Source: DATARN01 sp963851105
GTDB taxonomy: Bacteria; Actinomycetota; Acidimicrobiia; Acidimicrobiales; Palsa-688
Direction of reading: 5' to 3'
Assembly: GCA_963851105.1 (NCBI GenBank)
Contig: CAWKNP010000008.1
Coordinates: 558,001 to 622,000, forward strand
DNA length: 64,000 bases
Position numbers and translations under genes: made by a program. Within the stretch, counting starts at the first letter, position 1. Each line of letters starts with the position of its first letter. The notes under the pieces were generated by a model that worked only from the letters and a program-made list of their open reading frames with translations, was not told where the DNA came from and did no database searches. Of this stretch, positions 1 through 8,448 are shown piece after piece.

Positions 1-1
1 C

Positions 2-2269
2 AACCCCGTCACGCCCCCGGTACCGCGCCCTCCCGTCGGCCGGACGGCGCCCGGCTATGGCGCCGAGCGCGAGAGCGGGCAGGACGCCCAGCTGCGACGC
101 CCCCTCGGCCGCTGGGCCGCAGGCCGTCGTTCCGCGGCCCAACGCGCCGCTGAGGCCCGGACGCAAGCGGCTCGCGCCGCGGCGGAAAGGCTGGCAACCG
201 AACGCGGTGCCGCGCAACGAGCGGCCACCCAGGGCGGCGAAGCCGGGCCAGGGCGGCCCGGCCAGGGCGGGGAGTCGCGACATGATCGCGACCAGAGCGC
301 CGAAGGCCGACAGGGCCCGCCCGACCAGGGCGGCGTTGGCCCCCAAGGCCAGCCCCAGGGCGTCGACCAGCGCCCGTTCATTCGCCCGGATCCGGCCTCG
401 ATCACCGGGCTACGGGCGGCCGACGAAGCGGCGGCGCGGATCGCCGCGGAGCGAGCCGAGGCCCAGCGGCTGGCCGAACACGAGGCTGCCGAACGCCAGG
501 CCGCCGAACGCCAGGCCGCCGAACGCCAGGCAGCCGAACGCCAGGCCGCCGAACGCGAGGCAGCGGAACGGGCTAACGCGCAGCGGCTGGCCGCGCAGCG
601 GGCGGCAGCAGAACGAGCGGCCTCGGAACGAGCCGCGGCGGAGACCGCAGCCCGGCGGGCGGAAGCCGAGGCCGCAGCCCGGCGGACGGCGGCGCAGCGG
701 GCCGAGGCGGAACGGGCGGCCGCGGATCGCGCCGCGGCGCGGGCGGCGGCGGAGCGAGCAGCCGCCGAGGATGCGGCCCGAGCCGAGGAAGCCGACGCCG
801 AGGACGAGGCGGCGCTGCGGCGAGCGGCCGCGGAGCGAGCCGAGGCGGAGTCGCGGCGGCGACCACTGCTCACCGTCGACGCCGAAGAGGACGACGACGA
901 CGACGAGCACGAGCGGGCATCTCGCCCCACCGTCACCACGCAGGAACTCATCCTTGCCGGGCGCACCGACTCCCTGCAGGCGGCGCTGGCGTCGATCGCG
1001 CTACGGATCGACGCCTTGACGAGCACGACGTCCACGTTCCGCAATCTGATCAGCGACCGGATCACGGACTACGCCGAGCAGGTCGGGCGCCTCGGCGCCA
1101 GCGCGGCCGGCGACCTCGACGACTACCGCCACCTCCATGAGCGGGCGCTCGAGCAGATCCGGCGCTCGGTGGCCGAGGCCGAGGACAACATCCGGCGGCT
1201 CACCCGCTCGGTCGGCGACCTGGACTCCAAGGTGGCCGCCCTGGTGGCTGCCGTCCGGGAAAGCGGTGACGTGGTCGATCAGATGGTCAGCGAGCGCGAC
1301 CAGGTCTCCGACACCCTTGTCAGGACCCTGGCCCGGGTCGAAGACACCCTCGCCGAGCTGACCGAGGGCAAAGGAGCCAGCAGTTTCGCCCGCCTCAGCG
1401 ACATGATCGCGGCCCTTACCGCCGAACGCGATCGTCAGATGGCGGTGTGGGCCGAGCTCGAGCAGGTCGTGGTCGCGTTGGCCGACGACCGGGAACACTC
1501 CTCAGATGTGATGGGCCGCCTGGAGCGGGGCATCAGCGAGATGACCGTCGGTCGTGAGCGCGGGCTGGCAAAGGCCCTGGCCCGGCTGGAGGCACGTATC
1601 GACGAGGTCGCGGGCGCCATGACGGGAATCGCGGGCGACGACATGGCCGCCACTCTCACCCGGCTCGACACCCGACTGAAGGAAATGTCGACCGAGCTGG
1701 TGGTGGGGCGCGACCGCGAGACAGCCAAGGCCTTGGCCCAGCTGTCGGGACAGGTCGACGGCCTGGCCGGCATGATCGCCGAGGGACGCGCCGACCTTTC
1801 CCCGATCGAAGCCCGGCTCAATCGGATGGCCCGCACCGCCCCACCAGCGGCGCCGGTGGATCTGGCCGGCCTCTACGCCCGCCTCGATGAGCTGGCCGAC
1901 GTGGTCGGCCGGGGTACGGCAGCACCCGGGCGGGCCTTGGCGACGGGACCCATGGCGGACAATCAGCTTCTCGATCGCTTCGACCAGCTCGGCCAACAGC
2001 TCGGGGAGCAACTCGAGGCACTGCGCCGGCGGATCGCGCTGCGGGCCCGGGGCAGCGCGCCAGCCCTCGACGAGGCCACCATCGCCGCCATCGCCGATGC
2101 GGTCGTCGCCCGCCTTCAGCAGGCCGCGACCCAGGAAGTGGGGACTCCCCGGCGCAGCATGCTCACGGAGACCCCACCTCCTCTTTCCCGGCCCGTGAGC
2201 GCGGCACCGAGGACCGACATCGTTCCCGACGGCCCCCGTCGGGCCCGGGCACAGTGGCGCGACACTTGA
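2..2269 (+). CDS. Ala/Glu/Arg-rich coiled-coil protein, 5'-truncated by the window edge
   Basis: The reading frame is open from the left edge to TGA at 2267-2269 (about 755 codons visible). The first in-frame start-like codon is a TTG at 1016, deep inside clearly coding sequence, so the real start lies outside the window. The N-terminal part is Pro/Gly/Gln-rich, then (to about base 860) almost only Ala, Glu, Arg and Gln, including five A-A-E-R-Q pentapeptides, then an acidic run (E-E-D5-E). From about base 930 the protein becomes a long amphipathic helical region with repeated L-x-R-L-E/D patterns, typical of coiled coil. I see no membrane segment and no catalytic motif. It lies 106 bp upstream of a co-oriented sugar-transferase gene, so a structural role near envelope polysaccharide synthesis is possible, but that is inference. 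I do not recognise the family. Confidence 0.75.
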   Translation, partial: NPVTPPVPRPPVGRTAPGYGAERESGQDAQLRRPLGRWAAGRRSAAQRAAEARTQAARAAAERLATERGAAQRAATQGGEAGPGRPGQGGESRHDRDQSAEGRQGPPDQGGVGPQGQPQGVDQRPFIRPDPASITGLRAADEAAARIAAERAEAQRLAEHEAAERQAAERQAAERQAAERQAAEREAAERANAQRLAAQRAAAERAASERAAAETAARRAEAEAAARRTAAQRAEAERAAADRAAARAAAERAAAEDAARAEEADAEDEAALRRAAAERAEAESRRRPLLTVDAEEDDDDDEHERASRPTVTTQELILAGRTDSLQAALASIALRIDALTSTTSTFRNLISDRITDYAEQVGRLGASAAGDLDDYRHLHERALEQIRRSVAEAEDNIRRLTRSVGDLDSKVAALVAAVRESGDVVDQMVSERDQVSDTLVRTLARVEDTLAELTEGKGASSFARLSDMIAALTAERDRQMAVWAELEQVVVALADDREHSSDVMGRLERGISEMTVGRERGLAKALARLEARIDEVAGAMTGIAGDDMAATLTRLDTRLKEMSTELVVGRDRETAKALAQLSGQVDGLAGMIAEGRADLSPIEARLNRMARTAPPAAPVDLAGLYARLDELADVVGRGTAAPGRALATGPMADNQLLDRFDQLGQQLGEQLEALRRRIALRARGSAPALDEATIAAIADAVVARLQQAATQEVGTPRRSMLTETPPPLSRPVSAAPRTDIVPDGPRRARAQWRDT
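485..559 (+). repeat. Five in-frame 15-bp tandem repeats
   Basis: Five consecutive 15-base units (consensus gccgccgaacgccag) encode A-A-E-R-Q five times, the last ending in E. Units differ at one or two third or first positions. They lie inside the coiled-coil gene and keep its frame, so length changes by slippage would be tolerated. Confidence 0.9.
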
Positions 2270-2375
2270 CCTGGCAACAATCGCTGGGCAGGATTGTGCT
2301 TTCCCGCACGGAGAATCGTCCAAATTACCCACGAGGTGCCTGGAACCCGATGCTCGACCTGTTGCCGGTGAGAGC

Positions 2376-3929
2376 TTGAGGCCGGTCAAACCCGGCCTCG
2401 TGGCCGACCCGGTCTTCCCTGACACCGCGACCAGCGCCGGAGACGACCTTTCGCCCACGGTGGTCGGGCGGCCGTCACCGAGATGGCTGACGGCGTTAGT
2501 GCTCTGGCACAGCGCGGCCGCCAATCCCTGGGTGCTCCTGGTGGACGGCCTGATCGTCGCCGGCGCCTTCCGCCACCTGGGTACGACCCGCCCGCTGGCT
2601 TTGGCCGCGGGCGCGACGTTCGCCCTCATCAGCCCCATCACCGGCCTCGCCGCGCATCGCACCAGCGTCCAAGCTCAGGGTATCCGCTGGTACCTGAAAC
2701 CGCTGGCGGTCGTGTGCGCCCTGCTCGTGGCGCTGGTGTCGTTGTTCCACCCGTCGGGCCTCGGAAGCCCCATCACCACAATCGCCTTGATCCAGGCGTC
2801 CACCACTCTCATCCTGACCCGGTCCCTGGCCTGGACCATCATCGCCGCCGCCCGCCGCCGTGACCTCGGGCTGCGGTCAGCGTTGGTGATCGGCACCGAT
2901 GCCCGGGTGAACGAGCTGGCTGCGGAGCTGGCCGCCTGCAAGAAGGTCGGGCTGCGCTTTGCGGCTGGCTACACCCCCACCCTGGCCGACAGCACGGCGG
3001 TGGCCGACGGTCATGCCCAGGCATTCAGCCTGCTCGACAGCAACGAGATCGACCACGTCCTGCTGGTGAACGACGGCATCGACGAATCGGTGTTCCGCGA
3101 GTTCGTCACCTGGGCCGACGACCGCCGGGGCTACACCCTGGTTTTGCCCTTGGCCGACATCGTTCGCCATGGGAGTAGGTACCACGTCGGCCGCTTCCCG
3201 GTCGTGCCACTCCCCATTGGCCTGAGTCGCAACGGGCTCATCGCCAAGAGGTCCCTCGACATCGCGGTGTCGATGGCATTGCTCCTGATGACGGCGCCGT
3301 TAATGGTCGTGATCGGGACCACCATCAAGATCAAGGACCGCAACCGCATCTTCTTCCGCCAGGAGCGGGTGGGCAAGCACGGGGAAGTGTTCTCACTGCT
3401 CAAGTTCCGCACCATGTTCGGGTCGCCCGATGAGCACGGCGAGAACGACGCCGGTTGGGCCTTCAACAGCCTGGGCGAGTCGCCCGGGAGTACGACGCCG
3501 ACGCTCGACCGCCAGACGGCCCTCGGCCGGGTGCTGCGCCGCTGGGATCTCGACGAGCTGCCCCAACTGTTCAACGTGTTACGGGGCGACATGTCCCTGG
3601 TCGGCCCCCGCCCGGAGCGCGTCAGCTACGTCGCCCGCTTCGCCCCGGCCATCGACGGCTACGACGACCGCCATCGGGTACGGCCGGGAATGACCGGGTG
3701 GGCCCAGATCAACGGTCTGCGGGGCCAGACACCGCTCGTGCTGCGCACCGCGTTCGACAACGACTACGTCGACCACTGGTCGTTCCCCCTCGACATCCGC
3801 ATCCTCGTGCGGACGCTGCCCGCCATCATCTTGCTGCCGCCGCCGAACACCGATCGGATGCTGTCGCGCCAGGCCCCCCCTGGACATCCCGAGCCGGACC
3901 ACACCGGCCGCCGGGGCCCGGGCGTCTGA
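2376..3929 (+). CDS. WbaP/WcaJ-type undecaprenyl-phosphate sugar-phosphate transferase
   Basis: Initiates polysaccharide assembly by moving a sugar-1-phosphate from a nucleotide sugar onto undecaprenyl phosphate at the inner membrane face. 517 aa from a TTG start. The N-terminal ~150 residues hold several hydrophobic segments, the middle resembles a CoA_binding_3-like Rossmann region, and a further membrane helix (SMALLLMTAPLMVVIG) precedes the C-terminal bacterial sugar-transferase domain. That domain shows the expected signatures: FFRQERVG, LLKFRTM, DELPQLFNVLRGDMSLVGPR and RPGMTGWAQI. The TTG overlaps the TGA of a nine-codon frame starting with ATG at 2350; no in-frame ATG or GTG suits better, so the start is uncertain. 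The gene heads a polysaccharide locus with the downstream glycosyltransferase, which continues in the same reading frame after this stop. Confidence 0.9.
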   Translation: MRPVKPGLVADPVFPDTATSAGDDLSPTVVGRPSPRWLTALVLWHSAAANPWVLLVDGLIVAGAFRHLGTTRPLALAAGATFALISPITGLAAHRTSVQAQGIRWYLKPLAVVCALLVALVSLFHPSGLGSPITTIALIQASTTLILTRSLAWTIIAAARRRDLGLRSALVIGTDARVNELAAELAACKKVGLRFAAGYTPTLADSTAVADGHAQAFSLLDSNEIDHVLLVNDGIDESVFREFVTWADDRRGYTLVLPLADIVRHGSRYHVGRFPVVPLPIGLSRNGLIAKRSLDIAVSMALLLMTAPLMVVIGTTIKIKDRNRIFFRQERVGKHGEVFSLLKFRTMFGSPDEHGENDAGWAFNSLGESPGSTTPTLDRQTALGRVLRRWDLDELPQLFNVLRGDMSLVGPRPERVSYVARFAPAIDGYDDRHRVRPGMTGWAQINGLRGQTPLVLRTAFDNDYVDHWSFPLDIRILVRTLPAIILLPPPNTDRMLSRQAPPGHPEPDHTGRRGPGV

Positions 3930-3957
3930 GTCAAATCTGAGTCAGATCTGAGCCAGA
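3925..3957 (+). repeat. Three 11-bp tandem repeats across a gene junction
   Basis: Three near-identical 11-base units (tctgagtcaaa, tctgagtcaga, tctgagccaga). The first contains the TGA of the sugar-transferase gene (3927-3929); the third covers the likely N-terminal codons of the next glycosyltransferase. The unit length is not a multiple of three, so slippage here would shift the relation between the two genes. Confidence 0.75.
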
Positions 3958-5315
3958 GCCCCGCTCCCCCTCGGGTCCTCCATGTCCTCGAGGCGGTCCG
4001 CAGCGGGACGGTCCGCTACCTCCTCGACGTGGTCGCGGCCACCCCGAGGACGATCCACCACGTCGCGCTACCCACCCATCGCGGCGTCGCCGGCCGCTCC
4101 GGGGCGTTGGCGGACAGCAGCGCCGCGAGGCGCCTGGGCGCGGACGGGGCGACGCTGCACATCATCGAGATGCGCCGCAATCCCCTGCATCCCGCCAACA
4201 CGGTGGCGGTCGCCACCGCCCGGAGGGTGATCGCCGCGATCCAACCGGACGTGGTCCACGGCCACAGCTCCATCGGCGGCATGGTCGCCCGACTGGCAGC
4301 GCGGGCCAACGGTGTCCCGAGCGTCCACACCCCGAACGGCCTGATGACCTCGGCGGCCGCGGTCACCTTCGAACGGGTCCTCGGCCGGATGACGGACCGG
4401 TTCATTGCGGTGTCCCCGAGCGAGGCGGAGCAGGTGGTCGCCCTCGGGATCGTGCCGGCGTGGCGCGTCGTGATGATCCCCAACGGGGTGACCCTGGAGA
4501 CTCCCGCGATCGGCGCGGTCGACCTGCGAGGCCGCCTCGGCCTCCCCCCGGCGACGCCGCTGGTGGGCACCGTCGCCCGGGTGGCGGCCCAGAAGGCGCC
4601 GGAGCAGTTCGTCCGGGCCTGCGCCGAGGTGGCCCGGCGCCGGCCGGCTGTGCACTTCCTGCTGGTGGGCCTAGGCCCACTCCAGCACGTCGTCGACCGT
4701 GAGGTCGCCGCCGGGGGCCTGACGGGCCGGTTCCACCAGATTCCCCACCTGGCTGACGCGGGCGCCGCCATGGCTCAGTTCGACGTCTTCGTGCTCCTGT
4801 CACGGTACGAAGGGGGGCCCTACGCACCGCTCGAGGCCATGAGGGCGGGGGTCCCCGTCGTCGCCTCCGATGTCGTGGGCAACCGGGACACGGTGCACAG
4901 CGGCGTAACCGGATTCCTCACCCCCTTCGGCGAAGCGGCCGCGGCCGCGATCGCAATCGTCACCCTCCTCGACGACGGGGTCCGCAGGGCCGAGATCGTG
5001 GCCGCGGCCCGCGATCGGCTGCAGCGAGACTTCGATGTCCGCCTGATGGGCGAGCGGCTCGCCTGCCTCTACGCCGAGGTGGCCGGGCGGGCGCCACCCG
5101 GCACAGCACCCGCAGGCTGCCGCAGGCCAGCGCCGGGCAGTCGTCGAATCGGCCGGACGCCACCGCCTCGCAGTAGAGCTCGTAGGGCGGTCGGCCGCCG
5201 TCAGCCGGATCTTCGAAGACGTCGTGGATCGCCAGCAGCCCGCCGGGGGCGACCTTGGGGACCCAGCCCCGATAGTCCGCCCAGGCCACATCGGCGCCGT
5301 GACCGCCGTCGATGA
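3948..5315 (+). CDS. GT4-family glycosyltransferase, start and end both irregular
   Basis: GT-B retaining glycosyltransferase. The acceptor-binding N-domain has HGHSSIGGMVARL and VHTPNG; the C-domain has the donor-site region PLEAMRAGVPVVASDVVGN after a SRYEGGPYAP segment, the usual E-x7-E zone of GT4 enzymes. The first canonical start is GTG 4029, but the codons upstream read RVLHVLEAVRSGTVRYLLDV, which is the normal first beta strand of this family. The true N-terminus must therefore lie further up. Between the TGA at 3927 and 4029 there is no ATG, GTG or TTG; CTG at 3948 is the best candidate and is used here. The family-like sequence ends near base 5090; the last ~75 codons are Arg/Pro/Gly-rich read-through, antisense to the convergent methyltransferase. 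Probably part of the polysaccharide locus. Confidence 0.75.
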   Translation: MSQSPAPPRVLHVLEAVRSGTVRYLLDVVAATPRTIHHVALPTHRGVAGRSGALADSSAARRLGADGATLHIIEMRRNPLHPANTVAVATARRVIAAIQPDVVHGHSSIGGMVARLAARANGVPSVHTPNGLMTSAAAVTFERVLGRMTDRFIAVSPSEAEQVVALGIVPAWRVVMIPNGVTLETPAIGAVDLRGRLGLPPATPLVGTVARVAAQKAPEQFVRACAEVARRRPAVHFLLVGLGPLQHVVDREVAAGGLTGRFHQIPHLADAGAAMAQFDVFVLLSRYEGGPYAPLEAMRAGVPVVASDVVGNRDTVHSGVTGFLTPFGEAAAAAIAIVTLLDDGVRRAEIVAAARDRLQRDFDVRLMGERLACLYAEVAGRAPPGTAPAGCRRPAPGSRRIGRTPPPRSRARRAVGRRQPDLRRRRGSPAARRGRPWGPSPDSPPRPHRRRDRRR

Positions 5316-5685
5316 ACAACATGGCGAGCGGGGTCGTCCAGCTGGACGCCACGACCGCGGAGTTCCCGACGACGAGCACGACCGTGTCCTCCACCGCGGC
5401 GGCGGCAATCGCCTGCCGCGCCCAGGGCAAGGTGTCCATCCGGCCGCTGGCACGGTCGACGACGCCCGGATCGTGGTGTTCCCAGCCCGCCTGGTTCTCC
5501 TCCGAGCCCCGATGATGGTCGACCGAGTACAGCACCCGTCGCCGGTCGCGGGCTGCGGCCGCCAGGTACAGGGCCGACTTGCCGCAGTAGGTACCGATCT
5601 CGAGGAGCGGTGCCGCCGGCTCAGCGACGTTCGTCGCCGCCCAGACGCCGGCGCGGAACAGTGCCTGACCCTCGGCGTCGGGCAT
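4960..5685 (-). CDS. Class I SAM-dependent methyltransferase (Methyltransf_24-like)
   Basis: Predicted soluble O-methyltransferase-type enzyme. Motif I is PLLEIGTYCGKSALYLA, followed by YSVDHHRGSEE and the LFIDGGHGADVAWADYRGW segment; a late motif is GGLLAIHDVF. The first ATG is at 5685, but coding-like residues (SAETERLFAIARSVKGF) continue upstream in frame to a TAG at 5764-5766 that is also the stop of the GtrA gene. No canonical start exists in that stretch, so the real N-terminus is unclear. The conserved domain ends near base 5095 (GSLRVLCRVA); about 45 further codons are Arg/Pro/Gly-rich and overlap the tail of the convergent glycosyltransferase. Substrate unknown; a polysaccharide or glycolipid substrate would fit the neighbours (inference). 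Confidence 0.75.
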   Translation of the reverse strand: MPDAEGQALFRAGVWAATNVAEPAAPLLEIGTYCGKSALYLAAAARDRRRVLYSVDHHRGSEENQAGWEHHDPGVVDRASGRMDTLPWARQAIAAAAVEDTVVLVVGNSAVVASSWTTPLAMLFIDGGHGADVAWADYRGWVPKVAPGGLLAIHDVFEDPADGGRPPYELYCEAVASGRFDDCPALACGSLRVLCRVAPARPPRRRGRRAARPSGGHRSLAAADRGPRPRSRPCGPRRRGG

Positions 5686-5763
5686 GAATCCCTTGACCGA
5701 GCGGGCGATGGCGAACAGCCGCTCGGTTTCCGCGCTGATCGCGGGGCCCCGGGACGTGGCGAG

Positions 5764-6291
5764 CTAGCCCGGGATCCCGGTGCGGCCGTCGAGCGCCGGC
5801 GTGAGGTCCTCGGGGTGGTGGACGAACAGCACCTTGTTGAAGATGATGAATTTCCCGATCCAGAGCACCCCGAACGCGCCGATGAACGCCCCGTCGACGG
5901 CGACGGTGTGCAGGAGATGGGCGAAATGATGGTGCTTGGCAATCGCCTCCGCCTCGACCGACGCCCAGGTGGAGAAGGCGAGGCCGATGAAGGCCAGGGT
6001 CCAGAACGGCACGACCTCGCGCCAGAGATGCCCCTTCCCCGTCTTGCCCCAGGCCCACTTGCGGTTGAGCTCGTAGGAGGGCAGCGTCGAGATGGCGGTG
6101 GACGTCATGCTGGCGCCGAAGGCGTGCCACCGGAGGACCCCGACGAGGAACGTCAGAATCGCGGTGCTGATGACCACGCAGATCATCGACGTCGCGCTGT
6201 ACCGGATCAGCTTCTTACCGTGGGGGCTCCGGCTCAGAGCGAGCAGGTCAGAAGGGGTCGGGCGCACGACGTCAGGGTAGCGGGCGGGCAT
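5764..6291 (-). CDS. GtrA-family membrane protein
   Basis: Small multi-pass membrane protein of the GtrA family, which in known members helps translocate or present polyprenyl-linked sugars for envelope glycosylation. 175 aa with four predicted helices, including MICVVISTAILTFLVGVL near the N-terminus, FWTLAFIGLAFSTWASV in the middle and FIGAFGVLWIGKFIIFNKVL at the C-terminus; the family-typical 'LNRKWAWG' lies between helices 2 and 3. Start chosen at ATG 6291, because further extension would run into the citrate synthase gene and adds Arg/Gly-rich sequence. The TAG stop is directly followed, in the same frame, by the coding sequence of the methyltransferase. Confidence 0.85.
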   Translation of the reverse strand: MPARYPDVVRPTPSDLLALSRSPHGKKLIRYSATSMICVVISTAILTFLVGVLRWHAFGASMTSTAISTLPSYELNRKWAWGKTGKGHLWREVVPFWTLAFIGLAFSTWASVEAEAIAKHHHFAHLLHTVAVDGAFIGAFGVLWIGKFIIFNKVLFVHHPEDLTPALDGRTGIPG

Positions 6292-6344
6292 CTGTAGCCC
6301 GCATCGGGCCCCGCCGGCCGAACCGCCTGCCGGCCGGAGCCTGG

Positions 6345-7616
6345 TTACGTGCGGCTGGCCATGGATACGTAGGAGCGCTCGTCGGCACCGGCCCACAGCT
6401 GGCGGGGCCGGTAGATCTTCTGATCCTGGACCATGAGCTCTTCGTAGTGCGCCAGCCACCCTGCGGTGCGGGGGATGGCAAAGAGCACCGTGAACATCTC
6501 GATCGGAAAACCCATGGCCTGGTAGATGAGGCCCGAGTAGAAGTCGACGTTCGGGTACAGGCGCCGGGAGATGAAGTAGTCGTCGGTGAGCGCGGCCTCT
6601 TCCAACTTCAACGCAATGTCGATCAGCGGGTTCTTGCCGGTGACCGCGAACACGTCGTCGGCGATGGTCTTGATGATGCGCGCCCGGGGGTCGTAGTTCT
6701 TGTAGACCCGGTGACCGAAGCCCTGCAGCCGGCCGTGACCCTCCTTCACCGCCTTGATGAAGGCGGGGACGTTGTCGATCGAGTCGATCTCGGTGAGCAT
6801 CTTGATGACAGCTTCATTGGCACCCCCGTGGCGGGGGCCGTAGAGGGCGGCACAGGCCGCGGCGCACGCCGAGTAGGGATCGGAGTGGGCCGAGGCGACG
6901 GTGCGCAGCGCGAGCGTCCCGCAGTTCTGCTCATGGTCGGCGTGGAGGATGAACAGCACGTCGAGGGCCTTCGCGAGAGCGGGATCGGCGGTGTACCGGG
7001 GTTCGGCGACCTTCCACATCATCGAAAGGAAGTTCTCGGCGAACGACAGCGAGTTGTCCGGATAGACGAACGGCATCCCGACGCTGAAGCGGTGGCAGGC
7101 GGCCGCCATGGTCGGCATCTTGGCGATCAGCCGGTTGATCTGCTTGGCCCGCACGGCCGGGTCGTCGACGTTCTTGGCTTCGAGATAGAACGTCGACAGG
7201 GCGCCCACCGCCGCCACCAGCATCCCCATGGGGTGGGCGTCGTAGTGGAATCCCTCGAGGAACCGCTTGCGCACGTTCTCGTGGATGAACGTGTGGTAGG
7301 TGATCTCGTGCGCCCATTGGTCGTACTGCACCTGGGTGGGCAACTCGCCGTTCATGAGCAGGTAGGCGACCTCGAGGTAGGTCGAGTGCTCCGCCAACTG
7401 CTCGATGGGATAGCCCCGGTAGCGCAGGATCCCCTGCTCGCCGTCAAGATAGGTGACGGCGCTGTGGCCGAGCGCGGTGGTCGTGAAGCCGGGATCGGAG
7501 AACCAGATCCCCGGGAGCAGTTTTCGCCACGGATCGGCGGAGACTCCCCCATCGACGATGGGGATCTCGACAGACGAGCCCGTTCGGTTGTCGGTGATCG
7601 TGATGGACTCGGGCAT
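6345..7616 (-). CDS. gltA: Citrate synthase
   Basis: Condenses oxaloacetate and acetyl-CoA to citrate, the entry step of the TCA cycle. 423 aa, normal length for a type II (hexameric, NADH-sensitive class) enzyme. Catalytic regions are all present: HADHEQNCG and GPRHGGANEA (the two active-site histidines) and YPNVDFYSGLIY (the catalytic aspartate), together with GFGHRVYKNYDPRA (substrate-binding His/Arg). ATG start at 7616. It is followed after 53 bp by the GtrA gene but there is no functional link; a GC-rich hairpin (6314-6337) without a T tract lies between them. Confidence 0.97.
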   Translation of the reverse strand: MPESITITDNRTGSSVEIPIVDGGVSADPWRKLLPGIWFSDPGFTTTALGHSAVTYLDGEQGILRYRGYPIEQLAEHSTYLEVAYLLMNGELPTQVQYDQWAHEITYHTFIHENVRKRFLEGFHYDAHPMGMLVAAVGALSTFYLEAKNVDDPAVRAKQINRLIAKMPTMAAACHRFSVGMPFVYPDNSLSFAENFLSMMWKVAEPRYTADPALAKALDVLFILHADHEQNCGTLALRTVASAHSDPYSACAAACAALYGPRHGGANEAVIKMLTEIDSIDNVPAFIKAVKEGHGRLQGFGHRVYKNYDPRARIIKTIADDVFAVTGKNPLIDIALKLEEAALTDDYFISRRLYPNVDFYSGLIYQAMGFPIEMFTVLFAIPRTAGWLAHYEELMVQDQKIYRPRQLWAGADERSYVSMASRT

Positions 7617-7711
7617 GGGTCCCCCTCTGTCGCTGGACAGGACATGCCAAGGCGCGAGATGCGCGGCAGATCGATGCTACCGCCGGGCCGGAGGGTCCTC
7701 GTTTCGTGCCG

Positions 7712-8227
7712 TCACGGCGTTGCCGTCCGGGGGGCGCCAGCGTCGGCGGTGAAACGGTAGACGTTGGTGTCCCGGGGCTGGAAACCAAGGCGGCGATAGA
7801 GGCGGTTGGCCGACTCCCGGGAGGGGCGGGAGGTGAGCTCGACGGTCTTGGCGCCCGCGGCGGTGGCCAACTCGACCGCCCGCTGCGAAAGGGCGGCGCC
7901 CACGCCCCGGCCCCGCGCCGCCTCGTCGACGACCACATCTTCGATCCATGCCCGCACGCCGGTGGGGATCCGGAACACGGCCAATGTCAGCATGCCGACG
8001 ATGGGGGCTTGCGGGGTGCCACCGGAACCCGTGGCGGCGGCATCGCCCGTGGCGGCCATATCGTCGGCCTCGTGGGCCAGGATCAGCGTCGTGGCCGGTG
8101 AGGCCACGATCCACTCGAGTTCCACCCTCGTCGGCTCGGGCGACGTCGACGACAGTTGCCTGACCAGGCGGCCCACCGCGGCCACCAGCTCGCCGGAAAC
8201 GTCGGACGGCTCGGTCAAAATGATCAT
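7712..8227 (-). CDS. GNAT-family N-acetyltransferase
   Basis: 171-aa acetyltransferase of the GCN5 fold. The acetyl-CoA site is WIEDVVVDEAARGRGVGAAL (motif A with R-G-R-G-V-G), followed by motif B around ESANRLYRRLGF, close to the consensus of the family. An Ala/Gly/Thr-rich loop (about residues 55-72) interrupts the region between strands 2 and 3, typical of low-complexity expansions in this genome. ATG start at 8227, divergent from the PAC2 gene; the 221-bp space between them contains no other gene I can support. The substrate is not predictable. Confidence 0.85.
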   Translation of the reverse strand: MIILTEPSDVSGELVAAVGRLVRQLSSTSPEPTRVELEWIVASPATTLILAHEADDMAATGDAAATGSGGTPQAPIVGMLTLAVFRIPTGVRAWIEDVVVDEAARGRGVGAALSQRAVELATAAGAKTVELTSRPSRESANRLYRRLGFQPRDTNVYRFTADAGAPRTATP

Positions 8228-8448
8228 CGACGCCAGCCTATGGGAACCCCTCTTCAGGAATCCTCCGGCCAGTTTTCACGGTGGATTAACAAAAAATGGG
8301 GTGCATAGCCCCGATGCCCTCAGTAGATTGTTGGCAGTGGGAGGGAAGTGGCCGGTTGACTCCCCCCCTGTCCACCGGCCCCCCTCCCCTTTCTTTCTGG
8401 TCCACGCTCCATCTCGTTGATCGCTGGTTGCCGGTACCGTGGGGAGCT

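Noticed and set aside
485..559. Tandem repeats considered as a CRISPR array (also 25341-25430 and 63648-63776)
   Set aside because: Units are 9-18 bp, contiguous without unique spacers, and keep the reading frame of a protein; no cas genes.
2350..2379. Nine-codon frame (ATG 2350 to TGA 2379) as a leader peptide of the sugar transferase
   Set aside because: No ribosome-binding site or regulatory codons; more likely chance or a sign that the true start region is altered.
6292..6459. N-terminal extension of GtrA to 6459
   Set aside because: It would overlap citrate synthase and adds Arg/Gly-rich residues unlike the family; ATG 6291 is better.
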